This document shows positions 1-11,119 of a DNA stretch of 64,000 nt, piece by piece (position 1 is the first letter of the stretch; every line of letters begins with the position of its first letter). The stretch lies in NCBI GenBank assembly GCA_022592445.1, contig JABYQR010000134.1:1-64000 (forward strand), read 5' to 3'. The translations under genes were made by a program, and so were the position numbers. Source of the stretch: Cytidiella melzeri (lineage: Eukaryota > Basidiomycota > Agaricomycetes > Polyporales > Irpicaceae). The notes beneath the pieces are model-generated. The model did not search any database. It worked only from the letters and a program-made list of their open reading frames with translations, and was not told the origin of the DNA.

Positions 1-170
1 CCGCAGCAGAGCTCGTGACTGTTGGGAATACACCTTCTAACATCATGGCGGTGCGTAGAAGCCCTCGGCGCATCGATAAGTACCGTGAACCTACTAAACC
101 GGCGTCAGATCTGTTCAGCGTCGTTCGTTATGCGGCAGCAATAATAATATACATATAGCAACGAGCGAGG

Positions 171-3100
171 CTAAATCGAGTTCCTCCTCGCACTCCTGCC
201 CTTCGTTTTTGCCAATGGACCAGTCTGTTTCTCGCCAATATACGCTGACGGCAACGAGCCGTCATCATCCCATTTCTGGAGGATCTCCTTTGCCGCTTCA
301 TAACCCTTCCTCTGGATGTCGTCGAATTTGCTGAACTGCAGAGTCCCAAACTGCGCATATGCGTGTGAGGAGATCGCTGTAGCTCTGGATGTTACCACTA
401 CGTACCTCTTGCACGGGCATCTGAATGTACAAACATCCAGGGGAGATCTTCGCCTCTTCCAGCGTTCTGACGCTCGATACGCTGTGCTTTCATCAGCGAT
501 GTAGCTGCTGTCAATACCGCAGTTTACTCACTAAGCAAGACGGCTCTGGATTTCTGTGATTGCAGGAACGTTCCTGGCATTCGAGAATGGGTTCCATCTA
601 TTGACAAGGAGCCACCACCCTGAGACAGAGTCGCCAAAGCGGCGCGGAGAGTTGTCATCAATCTAGAGACGGATTAGCCGTGCGTTGCTCATGCATTGTC
701 CGGAATACTCACAGACCCAACGTCCGAGGCAATGACTGCGCTGGCGCCCATAGACATCATGGTCGCCACCTGGAACTCTTCAACGCACAATCAGGTTCAG
801 GAAGAAGACTATAACCGTACCGGAAGGTTGTCCACTAAACTCATAACTGATTTGAGTGATAGTCCGATCGATAAACTGTCAAAAACTTACGGTATCCTCC
901 ATCAACAAGCATCTGCCCATTGTCGGATATCGGTGGCAGCAGACCTACTAACGTCATGGAAGCACCTGCACGACTTGTCAGGTTACGGATCACTCATTTG
1001 CGTAGCCTCCACATACGTATGTAACGCCATGCGTAGCCCGTTTCATGGATCTCCATGCTCGAACTGTTAATGTTCGTGCTATTGCAGAAAAAGGGCAGCC
1101 ACATGTCCTCGATATGAACGTCGGAAAAGGACTGAGGTACAGAAAGAGATGGTTCAGCATAGCGTTGCGGTACCAGTCAGCAGTGCATTCTCACCTTCCA
1201 TATCGCTCGATTGAACTCATGACCCTAATACAACAGCCACGTTAACTGATGGCCAGAACGTGATGATGAGAGCGGTTGTTTTTACCGTGGTGTAGGCAAC
1301 TATCGGATAGGTAACATCAGAGAGCATCCGCCAAATATTACCCATTCTCCCACTAAATTGCTTTGCACGGCCAGCACTGGAAATGATATCTCCTTCGCGA
1401 GCGTACAGTCCTCCTACGAAGGCCCCGATACTCGTACCTATTTATCAATTGAGGTTCAAGTGCCATTCGAACTTATCATATCATACCTCCAATGTGATCA
1501 ACTGGGATCCCAAATTCATCCAGAGCTCGTAGAAGACCCTGGAGAGACGTAAGCTTTCTCTACTAACACAGCGAGAAACCGATCTCACCAAATGGGATAT
1601 GCCTCTGGCTCCTCCTCCGCCGAGAACGACTCCAATTGACTTTCCACATATGCGTCGCGCAAGCCGAGCGAAGTCGTTCGTATGAGGACCCCGTTGCGGG
1701 CGAGAGTCCGCAGCACCTCCGCGATATCTCTGTATACCGTTCTGAACCTTATCTTTAAGATTCTTGAAAGCTGTCAGCGCCGCTGGGTCTTGCGGAGCTG
1801 CAGAGGCTCGCGGAACACTGATAATGACGCCCTGATAGTACCTTGAGCAAGCTTTCGAAAAGTACGGGTACTTTGCGCGGGACTCACAGGAAGTTCGACG
1901 TGTAGGTGTTGATGAACCCATGGTCGGTTCTGACGCTCATTGTCAGTCAAAATTGTACGAATAGATGCAAAATCACCCGACCTTGAGCCACGCTCGAGTT
2001 GAGCCTGGAACAACCGACCGGTCAGGATGCAGCAATACCAATTCTTTCCTGGCAGTTGTCTTCATCGACAACAACAGTCGCTCGTATTCTCCAAGAGACG
2101 GATCTTCGCCCATGCCTACAACCATGACGTAGTCGGCCTATTCCTTCATAATCAGGTTCCAAGAAATCAGGCACAGCGTTAACGGCACGAACCTGACGTA
2201 TACAGGTCTGCGTCCAACTGCTCGTCACCGCAGAGTCAGCAACATACAACACGATTCGATACTTCTGCTCCTGCTCAGCGAGCCAACCTGCCGCCTTCAG
2301 CTTCCCCATTCGCGTGAATGCATGTCGCCCAAGGTGATCCGAGACAGAAGAATGGTTGAGGTAGAATGTCGGAGCGCCGATGCTTTCCAGCGCAGCAAAC
2401 AGTTTACGGCCGAATGCCTCTGCTGGAACGTGGCGAGAAGACGGCAAAATTGCCACTGTCTTGAGGTTGACGTTGCTGCTCCGGGGTGACTCTGTCGGGC
2501 GAAGACGCGTGGAAGAATCAACTTCACTCCGCACGCGCGATGCTATCATCCGAAGAAGCCTGAAAAAATTATGAGTTGACCGCGTGGCATCTGGGTGTGG
2601 GTCTCAAAAGCTCACTGGGCTGTCGTTCCTGGATTTCTACAACAGTTATAATCAGCCTTTCTGTATGAAGGGACGCATGCCATCGACATACCGTGAAGAG
2701 ATAGCGTTGAACAACGTCTGGGGCATCCTGATGAGTTCAGTGTCACGAATGGCATGAACAGTTGTCCGTCGCGGTGAGCTCGTAATAACATCCAGCTCGC
2801 CAACAGTATCGCCTTGACCGTATTCAGCAACAATGGAAACACCTCCACCATCTTTATCGGTGAGAGAGCGCAAACGACCGTTGATCACGATGTAGAAGCT
2901 ATCGCTGACATCGTTAGGACGCCATAGAACTTGACCAGCGTTTACCTGCACCCAGTCTAACGAACCATCGATATGCAAAACTGTAATGAAAACACATTCG
3001 TTTCAGCTTGCTTGCTCGACGAAATCTGGGATTGGATTCACCCAGTGGCGATAGGAGAGAGATCAAACGCTTCGCAAGCGTCAGCAAAACTATAGGACGT

Positions 3101-5759
3101 TTCTCCAGCAGCCGCTCAAGGGCATGTGACGGAAGGAATCCTACGTAGGTATCTGTCTTGGCAATGATATCTACATACGACGCCGTATTGCAGAGAGAGG
3201 CTATGAAAGATGTCAGTTCCACGTTTACAGTCGAGGGATGAACGTGTCTCTCACACAGATACCCAGCAATACCGCCCGGCCTTACCGTGAAGAGGGGCTT
3301 AGCAGGCTTCCCCTTGCTTTCGCTGTTTTGATTCGGAACGTGACGCTCATATGTCGCGCTCTCTGTACTGGCAAATGGAGTGCGAATAGTGGAAAGCGTT
3401 GGTTTAGGCTGAGGTGCGGTGCTCGCCGGGGGAGAGGGTTCCGGCAGGACAATGTCTAAAAAACCTTCTATAACGTAGAAAAGCCCTAAGCAGCATAGTT
3501 AGATATTGCGCACAGTCTAATATACGCAAATTGAGTACTTGCCAGTATTCATGTCACCTGCCTTCGCCAAGACAGATCCAACCGGGAAGAACAATATTTC
3601 TACCTCGTTGTCTAGTCCACTCAGGTAGTCGCCCGTGCCCGTAGAAGACGCCGTCACCTCTGACAATGCATCGTCACCCATGCCCAATAACGTTAATGAC
3701 CCAAGAGACGACCCAAACGTCTGACTGGCATGTCGTGATCGACCACCTTCGCTTGGTGGAAATGCCGGCGACGCCTCCACTGACTCCTCGCCGCTGAGTG
3801 GTGGTTGCAATAGTCCGATAGACTTAGCTATGCAAGACATTACCTCGTCTTTGAGATCAAAATCGACCGTAGTAAGCCGCTGTGCGCCGTTGCGATGTGG
3901 AGGATCTGGCGGAGGGATCGGAGTATAGAGGGAACTGCGCGAACGAGCTTGCGGCCTCATGCCCTCGCCGGACTGCGTCGTTGAGCTGTGTAGATCTCCC
4001 GCTTGCACTTGTTGACGTGCAGAGTTCCCCCTGAATGGAGTTGGCGATCCGCGTTTTTCGTTTACTGATTGCACGTCTGGTCTCCCTTTGGGAGCTTGTC
4101 TGAGGTCTGGCTTCTGGAATGGCAGGCTGTTACTGGACGAGTTTCGTGATGATGTTTTGGACGCCGGGAAGCTGAAGTAGTCGCTGTCGTGATCAGTGTC
4201 CGAACCGCTTGTAGAGACTGCGTCGAAGCGCTGTCTTAAATGCCGTAGTCCACCCCCCTCGTAGAAAGAAGATGGAAGTGGATGACATGCTATGTCGTTG
4301 ATAGATTTCTCAGTTCGCAGGACTTCTGTGGTAAGCCCAAGGTAGTTATGCGCAGCGTTGAAAGTGACACGGGAAAATCTCGTCAATATCACTGGATCAC
4401 CATGAGTGTCTGGTTGATGGTGCCATGCTGAACCCAACACACCTTGAACGATATGTGCAGCAGCCTTAGGGAACTTCTTAGTAAGTCTTCGAAACGCCTC
4501 AGCAGGGATTACGGCTAATGTGCTGTCTTCAGTAGCACGAGCGACCACACCGTATGAATGCGTATTGCTGTCAAATACAGGTGTCCGTCTATATGTTTCC
4601 GCGGAGCGGGAAGACATTCCAGACACCGAAGGTGCTTGCGAGATGGAACCGTGAATCAGAGGAGATGCTATGTCTGCCTGATGTATAGTTGACCCAGATG
4701 AGACTGACGCTCCGCGGCCTCGAGGTCGAGGGGACATAGGCTGTGGCGACTTGGTCAAGTCTAGATGCATGCTAGAGACGTCTGAGTTGGATCGTTGGGC
4801 CCTCGGACGAGTCGACCGGTGGGTACTTGCCTCACTAGGAGCTACGGAGTCAAGCTCACTCCCAGCATCGGCATACACCGAGGCTTCATCATCTTGCCAG
4901 CTGATTTTGACATTCTCCGTAAAGAGACTTAGAATGGTGAATAGGCTGGAGAGTGTCCCACCAGTGCCAACCTCGTTCAAAAGCTGGTACCCATTCATGT
5001 CTTCTTCATCCCAGGTGCCGCTCCTCGAGTGTGTTGCTGCTGCCGACTTGTCGCTTCGAGCAAATAGTTGCACCGTGCCATCGACAACACAGTAGAAGCT
5101 CTTGTCCTGATCGAGGGACAAGCTGTCGCCGGCTATGAGCCGCCTAGTTTGCAGATGTCTAGCAAGTTCGTGAAAGACCTGTGATCATGAGCGTCGAGCG
5201 GGATAATTGCACAATCCAACCTACTGGTTTTTCCAAAAACCCGAACACTCGCACAGCCTGCAAGAACTCGTCTAAATAATTGTGGAATGCTGGAGATGGT
5301 TCGGGTGTGTTGACATCAGGATGCAGTTCTTGCGCATCTGCCTTGACCAACGGCACTTCGTTCAATTCGGTGTACTTGTTGAGGTAGCGAAACCGGATGA
5401 AGTAATTGAGTGTAATCAGCGAGAGCCCGAACATGATCGCGAATGACCAAAAGTTGAGCTGTTCTCTTCGTGAGTACACACTCTGCGCAGAGAATGCCAG
5501 TCCTTCCGTACCGTCAACGTCATCGAGTAGGATAGAATCGTGTAAATGGACGTTGGTATAGAGATCGTGACAAAGGCAACCAGAGCCTTGACCCAGGACA
5601 ACATCCACACTAACAAGCTCCTGGTGAGCAGTATACTTGATTATAAGCAAAAGGGTACGCACATATAACCCAGAAGAATGCAGACAGGAATATGATCAGT
5701 GGGTGCCCTCTGTCCGCCTTGTCGACGGCGAGCGTGGCACTGTTTGCGCTCACGTCCAT
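171..5759 (-). CDS. NTE1: Lysophospholipase NTE1 (neuropathy target esterase homologue)
   Basis: Large ER-membrane serine esterase that deacylates phosphatidylcholine and lysophosphatidylcholine to glycerophosphocholine. The N-terminus has hydrophobic segments (about 5640-5755 and 5390-5460), followed by a conserved [18 protein letters not shown] stretch. Cyclic-nucleotide-binding-like domains follow: one near 5121-4300 with a long Ser-rich insert, others near 3220-2650. The patatin domain has the oxyanion motif [11 protein letters not shown] at about 1595-1630. The nucleophile motif GTSIG is rebuilt across an intron near 1425-1490. The second dyad motif DGGY-LDNLP is rebuilt across an intron near 818-900. 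The C-terminus ends RRNSI, as in yeast Nte1. Many short introns break the frame, but every catalytic motif survives splicing, so the gene looks intact. The start at 5759 ([10 protein letters not shown]) is my choice; the frame is open upstream to 6050, so an earlier start cannot be excluded. It is divergent from ATP23. Confidence 0.9.
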
Positions 5760-6032
5760 GGTGGCGGTCGAAAACAAGTTCAGGACGTTGTTCGCATGAA
5801 TACCGCGACCGGTCTTGACCACGTGAGCAAAAGCTAAGCTGCTGAGCAAACGAGCACAGAGGATGAGAGGACCACAGAGAACGTGCGCGAAGGTGCTGAG
5901 CGCGACTTGTGGCGTGACATCACTGATCGAGAAGCAGCGTCTATTATTTGATGCGCCGTCTAGCTGACGCCACGAAGTTCGCGCTCGGTCGCCATTCCGT
6001 TTAGTTTGCGCCTTGGGACCGCGGCCACGACT

Positions 6033-6961
6033 ATGGCGAGCGACTCTCAACCTCTGCCCTCTACATCTTCCCCAACTTCAACGGAGAACAAAGGCTTCCA
6101 GTCATGGCAGCGGAGATTCAGCTTGATGACCGGTCTCGGTTTGTCGAAGGAGGAGAAGGCGGAACAAGTCATCGAGGCGCAGCGTAAACAGTGCGAAAAG
6201 TGGAAGTTTGATTTGCTACATTACAGTCAGTATCAAGTGGTTGGTACTGTCTCATATACGCCTGCAGTAACACATTGCTACAACACTTGCCACATATTGC
6301 TAGGTCCCGCTGTGGTCTTCATGTTCCAGCGACTGAAGACGATTGGGGCCAACGTCACACCCGACCATCTCGTTTGCATGCCCTGTGCAAAGACGCAAGC
6401 TGGCGGTTTCAACCCGTCACTAGGCGTGATATCTCTGTGCCAGGGTCTTTTCCTCCACAAAAAACACATGGAGACCACCATTGTACACGAACTCGTCCAC
6501 ATGTATGATCAGTGCAAGTTCGAGGCTGACTGGAGCAATTTGCGACACCATGCCTGCAGCGAGGCATGTGTGCGTTTCCCGCGCTGTGTCAGTGCGGTAC
6601 TGACCCAGAGCGCAGATCCGGGCCAATAGTCTGAGCGGCGACTGCCACTGGTCTCGAGAATTCTTTGACCGATTTCAAACTGGCTTTTCTAAGCAGCATC
6701 AGGCGAGTTTGTGCCAGGCGCAGCATTGTTGCGCATGTGAACATACGTTTGACAATACTCTGTAGGTCTGCATTCGCCGAAGGGCAATTCAGTCCGTCGC
6801 AGCCAACCCTCGGTGCCCAGATCCCGCTGCTGCGGAACGCGCCGTGAATGAGGTATGGGAGAGTTGCTTCAACGACACCAGGCCGTTTGATGAGGTGAGC
6901 AAAAACTCATGCAGCTGGGAAACTGTAGCTGAGACTGCTTACCCGCGTGCAGATTTACTAG
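6033..6961 (+). CDS. ATP23: Mitochondrial inner membrane protease ATP23
   Basis: Metalloprotease of the mitochondrial intermembrane space; in yeast it processes Atp6 and helps assemble the F0 sector. I rebuilt five exons: 6033-6225, 6304-6563, 6616-6702, 6766-6894 and 6953-6961, which give 225 residues, the usual family length. The zinc motif HELVH is seen at about 6490-6504. Family landmarks include [30 protein letters not shown] and the C-terminal [11 protein letters not shown]. Introns 6564-6615 and 6703-6765 both appear to begin with GC rather than GT, because only GC-AG removal joins the conserved peptides in frame. The intermembrane-space localisation is from family knowledge. The start codon sits 273 bp from the divergent NTE1 start. 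Confidence 0.92.
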
Positions 6962-7410
6962 AGAGCAATACAATATTAGGACTTCTGTTACCCCCACGTG
7001 ATTAATTGTCTACTGTGACAGGCGGCGTGTCTGTGATACGCCTGTTCGGTATGTCATGTTGATGTAAGCTGAGCTAGGTCTTGAGCTGGGCAGGGACCAT
7101 TGCTGACTGTACACACCCTCAGCTTTAAGAGCATTGCTGGCTGCAGGTTTACAGTCAGCGTTTTGGTATATACGGAGGGTAAGCTCGTTGTATTGGCCGA
7201 CGCGCAAACAGCCGCGAAGCTATTCACAGCTTCTGAGCTTCTGTGACGTCCTAAACATAGCCTGGGAAGGTTCTCGACGACTCGGCCACGTGATCGGCCT
7301 ACATAAAACCCCAGAGAAGACGTGGTTCAACAGTTGTTGCCCACGACTTTTCGTCCACCACCTTCACTAGCCCCGCAGCACCCTCCCCGTCCTCGAGAAG
7401 TATATCCATA
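6962..7410. other. Intergenic region between ATP23 and the GPI-type protein gene
   Basis: About 450 bp with no supportable gene. It must hold the ATP23 3' end and the promoter of the downstream secreted protein. A CACGTG core (7288-7293, in gccacgtgatcgg) and a TATA-like acataaaacc near 7300 are the only visible sites. Confidence 0.4.
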
Positions 7411-8244
7411 ATGAAGTCCTTTGTCCTGTGAGTGATCAGTTTTGCTCTCTGTTGTCACTGTCATCTTACATGTGCACCAGCGCAGCCGCATTTTTGGCAT
7501 CGGTCGCCAATGCTATCACGTTCACCACTCCCACTGATGTTCATAGTGCCAGCCCTGTCACCATTTCGTGGACTCAGGACTCGAGCGACCCCAGTACTTG
7601 GTCGCTGTATTTGGTGAACGAAGCATTCCATAACAGCTTTGCCATCTTCAACCCTGTCAATGGCTCTGCCGGGTCAGTGAATCTCACGCTACCTACGGTC
7701 CCCATCGGGTACGCCTTTACTGTCCTCGCAACAACGCAAAAGCTGACTAAGGGCCTGACAGCGACGGATACACCCTGGAGGCTACTCAGATAGGGTAAGC
7801 TGCTCTGCGATGCTCGACCCTTATACCGCATCTCATACATTCGGGCTCATAGGAACATCACCGCCGTTATCGGCACATCCAGCACCTTCTCGGTTGCTGC
7901 ACCAGTTAGTTCGACATCTTCCTCCGCTACATCTACCACTGCCAGTGCCTCTGGCTCCACTGTGCCCGTGGCTTCAACTGCGCTGTTGTCTTCCACGTAC
8001 GTTGTCATATACTGTACTCTTTGCATCGTTCTAACAATACGTGAGCAGCTCTGTATCTGGCAGTTCTCCTTCCACCTCTGTTTCTAGTGGATCTTCAGTT
8101 CCTGTCTCCGGCTCGAGCTCTAGCGCCCCAAGTCCGAGCGCGTTTGGCGGTTCTGGCAGCGGTGCGATGTCGATGACTAGCAGCGTGAGCTCTTGGCTTG
8201 CTGCATTCCTCGCCGTAGCTGCGGGAGGTGCAATCGCTCTCTGA
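7411..8244 (+). CDS. Kre9/Knh1-like Ser/Thr-rich GPI-anchored surface protein
   Basis: Secreted cell-surface protein of the Kre9/Knh1 N-terminal-like family, widespread and little characterised in Agaricomycetes. The first exon encodes MKSFVL, and splicing gives the signal peptide MKSFVLAAAFLASVANA. A single Ig-like domain follows, with ITFTTPTDVHSASPVTISW, TVPIGDGYTLEATQIG (rebuilt across an intron near 7708-7760) and NITAVIGTSSTFSVAAP. Then comes a long Ser/Thr-rich linker and a C-terminal hydrophobic tail (SSWLAAFLAVAAGGAIAL) that fits a GPI-attachment signal. At least four short introns are needed. The domain call rests on the sequence pattern; a role in the wall is inferred from the family. 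Confidence 0.75.
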
Positions 8245-8652
8245 GCGTTGGAGAATATACCTTCCCTAGGTGTCTTATACGTAACGGACTACTACCTTTT
8301 TCTTCAAAAGGACACGTTGTGGCATTGTTAAGCACATGGACCCTGCCATTCTTGTTTTACTCTGTCAAAAACTACTTGCCTCGAACGTGATCCTGTTCTC
8401 CATGTTGTATTCTCATTAAACTTCAGGTTTAGCTCATTGTCTTGTAATTTGGACAGTTTAGCGCATAGTTCACGCGTCGTACGCCAAATGAACTTTCTAG
8501 CAGCAGGGCATGTAGAACACAGTTTTGTACGTAGGTGGCATATTTCTACTCGCTCCTCGTAACCCGGGCCTTGGATGCATGCTCGTGTGTTAGCGCATCT
8601 CATCGCAACTTTCACTCAACTCCGTGCTTGGGGTCAACGGTGTCTTTGATTG
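8245..8652. other. Convergent 3' intergenic region
   Basis: About 400 bp between two convergent genes. Open frames here are short and unsupported; I see only 3' flanking sequence. Confidence 0.4.
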
Positions 8653-8941
8653 CTATGCAACGACGACGAAATCGGAGTAGCCCATCTTCACAAGATCTCT
8701 TCCGGTTGGTTTGTCAAGGCTACGCCTGTCCTCCACTTCTTCTGGCAGAGGGTCATCCCTCGCTGGCATCCGCCTGCGTCCCCAGAATTTCCATGCTTCC
8801 ATGACGTCCTACGATGCATGACTGATTATCAAAAGAGATAGTAAAGCGTGGGAGAGCACAAACCATTGTCGTGCCAAAGATGAGAAACGTCGCCAAGGGC
8901 ACTGTCAGGATACGGTCAGCCGCTGGATTTACTCTTCTCCA

Positions 8942-8977
<36 letters not shown>

Positions 8978-10072
8978 AAACAGGGGGGAGGCAGAAATGT
9001 GTGAGAAAACGTACTCAATGCTTCGTATGCGATGGGGATGATGTGTGTCACAGCGGCGCCGACGAAGAAGTCTAATGCGAGCAAACTGCGGGTTTTGCCT
9101 CGTGTTAATAGCAAGTCAAAATAAGTTGACGAGCGCAACGCAGCTCACCAGATGTAGAAGAGCTGCGTACACGTAAAGCCGAGCAGACGGATCACAAGAG
9201 CGGTGCTGAGGCCGGTCTGAGCTAGACGAGAGCCTTCCTTGGCACCACTCCAAATTTGGCGATATCGAACGAGCATGAACAGTTCGAGGGCGATGGTTGA
9301 AACGACGACGACGGCGTTGAGGATGTCAATGCCGCGACAGCTGCAATAAAATGTATGCGTGAGATTGTGCGCAGGGGGGAAGTAGGATGGGGCTTACAAG
9401 GCGACGTATGCCACGGTACAGTAAAGCTGGTTTGGCTGGTGCTTGACCATGGACGGGTTGGTTGTTCCCAGCTGGCAACAAGCTCTGTAAGCATCGCGTT
9501 CCAACACCGTCGATGGTTGATGTACGCACTATGAGAGCCCAAAAGAAGAAGACGAAGAAGACGAAATAGGGCAAGGCAACGAGAAGAGCAATGCGGATAG
9601 GACGATGAATTCGGATGTCTAAGAGGTGCGTCTCCACGAGCAGCTCGATAATCAGGGCAAGGGACGCGAAAATAAACATCGGTTCTGAACCATGCTCAAA
9701 AATTGCCTGCACTAAACATAATCCGAAAGGAGGATCCGGGTTGAGAGCATGTCCTGAGTAATATCTGTGCAAACGCAATAAATTACCACACGCAGGGGAG
9801 TGTAGGTTGCAGCACACTCACAGGATGGCAGGGGGTACGGAGACAAAGACAGTCAAGAAGAGCAAGTTGAGTAAAGTGGCGTTCCTGCTCCGGACGTACG
9901 GCGAGAACATCAGTGTTCCGAGCAGCAGTACGAGGGAGACTTGTCCGAGCATAACGAGTACGAAGTCGGCATTGATTAGCGCGACTGGGTCGGGTCCTAG
10001 GAGAGGATATATGATTTTAGCCTCGTCCACCAGCTCATTGGCACGAGTGGCAAGCCTTGATAGATATTGCAT
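8653..10072 (-). CDS. Orphan multi-pass (7-8 TM) membrane protein
   Basis: Not recognised by name. Hydrophobic segments appear in order: DFVLVMLGQVSLVLLLGTLM, ATLLNLLFLTVFVSVPPAIL, MFIFASLALIIELLVE, IALLVALPYFVFFVFFFWAL, GIDILNAVVVVSTIALELFM, TGLSTALVIRLLGFTC, DFFVGAAVTHIIPIAYEAL and TVPLATFLIFGTTM. A charged tail of about 45 residues follows (from DVMEAWKFWGRRR) and ends at 8653. This resembles an orphan receptor-like or transporter-like protein with a cytoplasmic tail; I assign no function. The intron at 8932-9014 carries a dinucleotide repeat next to its 3' splice site. The start at 10072 gives MQYLSRLATR; a further 5' exon starting near 10251 (MSSLISLSPHF) could be spliced on and add an outside N-terminus. 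Confidence 0.6.
8941..8976. repeat. (AC)9(AG)9 compound microsatellite inside an intron
   Basis: On the plus strand nine AC units are followed by nine AG units. On the coding (minus) strand it reads as CT then GT repeats and lies 9-44 nt upstream of the 3' splice site of intron 8932-9014 of the membrane protein gene. Confidence 0.95.
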
Positions 10073-11119
10073 ATTCGAGGAAGCCAGCTTTCAAAGGATA
10101 AAGACAGTCAAGTGCTGCCAGAGCTGAAGTTGAAGCAACCGGGCCAGCAGTCGTAGGTCACAAAGGATCCAGTCCAGGGAGAGGTAGTGGAGAGGAAAGG
10201 GGCGGTAAGGACGTCCGTGAAATGGGGTGAGAGCGATATTAGAGAAGACATTTTGGAATCAGCTGCAGTTGATAGTTGTCGTCGAGTTGACAGTGCCCGT
10301 GGACATGCAGCCGTCAGAACCGGTGCAACCGCATTGACTCCAAGCTTCGTCCAACGTTGGAAACCGCCGTAGCACTCTTCACTCTTTGCTAAATGAACAA
10401 ACAACCACGACTATCACCGTCCCAGTACAACGAGCAACGACGACAGCGCCAAAACAGAACTCACAAGGTGCCAAGTGCCGCGGCGAGGGAATTTGGGAGT
10501 ATTGCCACTACGCAGAGAGGATGCGTATCAGAAAAGATGATCAGGGCACAGCAACACCGCACCGTGACGGTGGGGAAAGGAGGAGGAACACATCCCAGTA
10601 ACCTGCCAATCCAACGTTACAGGATTAGACGAAGCGCGTCGACTCGGACAGCAAAACATCTAGTGATGATTGACATGTTTTTTGGAACAATATGTGGAGA
10701 AGGATAATCGATAAATGGCTGGAGTGTTCGCCGTCCTGGCGAGAGCAGGTTTCAAGCTGAAGAGTGTTTCAAGCGTGGGAATGATGAGTTTCCTTTTATG
10801 GCAGCTGAGACAGCGAGGTTGTCTTTAGAGTTACATATCGTGCTCGACCTCCATCCCCTCCTCCACAACGGTCGCACTACCGGCACCAATCCTGCGCTGG
10901 GACATTGCGTCGGTGTGCGGAAAAAAGGTCTTTTTTACCCCGAATTCTTCGCGCCGACATCACAATACATTGGTTTTTTCGGATAGTAAAGATCTCTCCC
11001 AGGTGCGCGAGAGTCAGAATATAATATCGCCAGCGACGACATTGACAGTGGCTCAAGCTACAGGACTCATGCTTAATCTGTATATCCCACTTCGTTTGAA
11101 CTAACCCTTGTCACTCTCT
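10073..11119. other. Divergent promoter region, about 1 kb
   Basis: This lies between the divergent starts of the membrane protein gene and the large unknown protein. Small frames occur (for example 10386-10707) but have no recognisable features. A possible 5' exon of the minus-strand gene lies at about 10175-10251. Confidence 0.4.

Noticed and set aside
1..170. Possible gene end at the left border
   Set aside because: Too little sequence and no recognisable protein; taken as 3' flank of NTE1.
171..5759. NTE1 as a pseudogene, because the reading frame is broken many times
   Set aside because: The breaks I checked at catalytic motifs (GTSIG, DGGY-LDNLP) are removed by GT-AG introns and restore conserved protein.
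6703..6765. Frameshift in ATP23 near KQHQ
   Set aside because: A GC-AG intron removes the extra sequence and joins to [11 protein letters not shown], as in homologues.
10108..10404. Minus-strand 98-residue open frame
   Set aside because: Most of it has no recognisable content; at best its 3' part is an extra first exon of the membrane protein gene.
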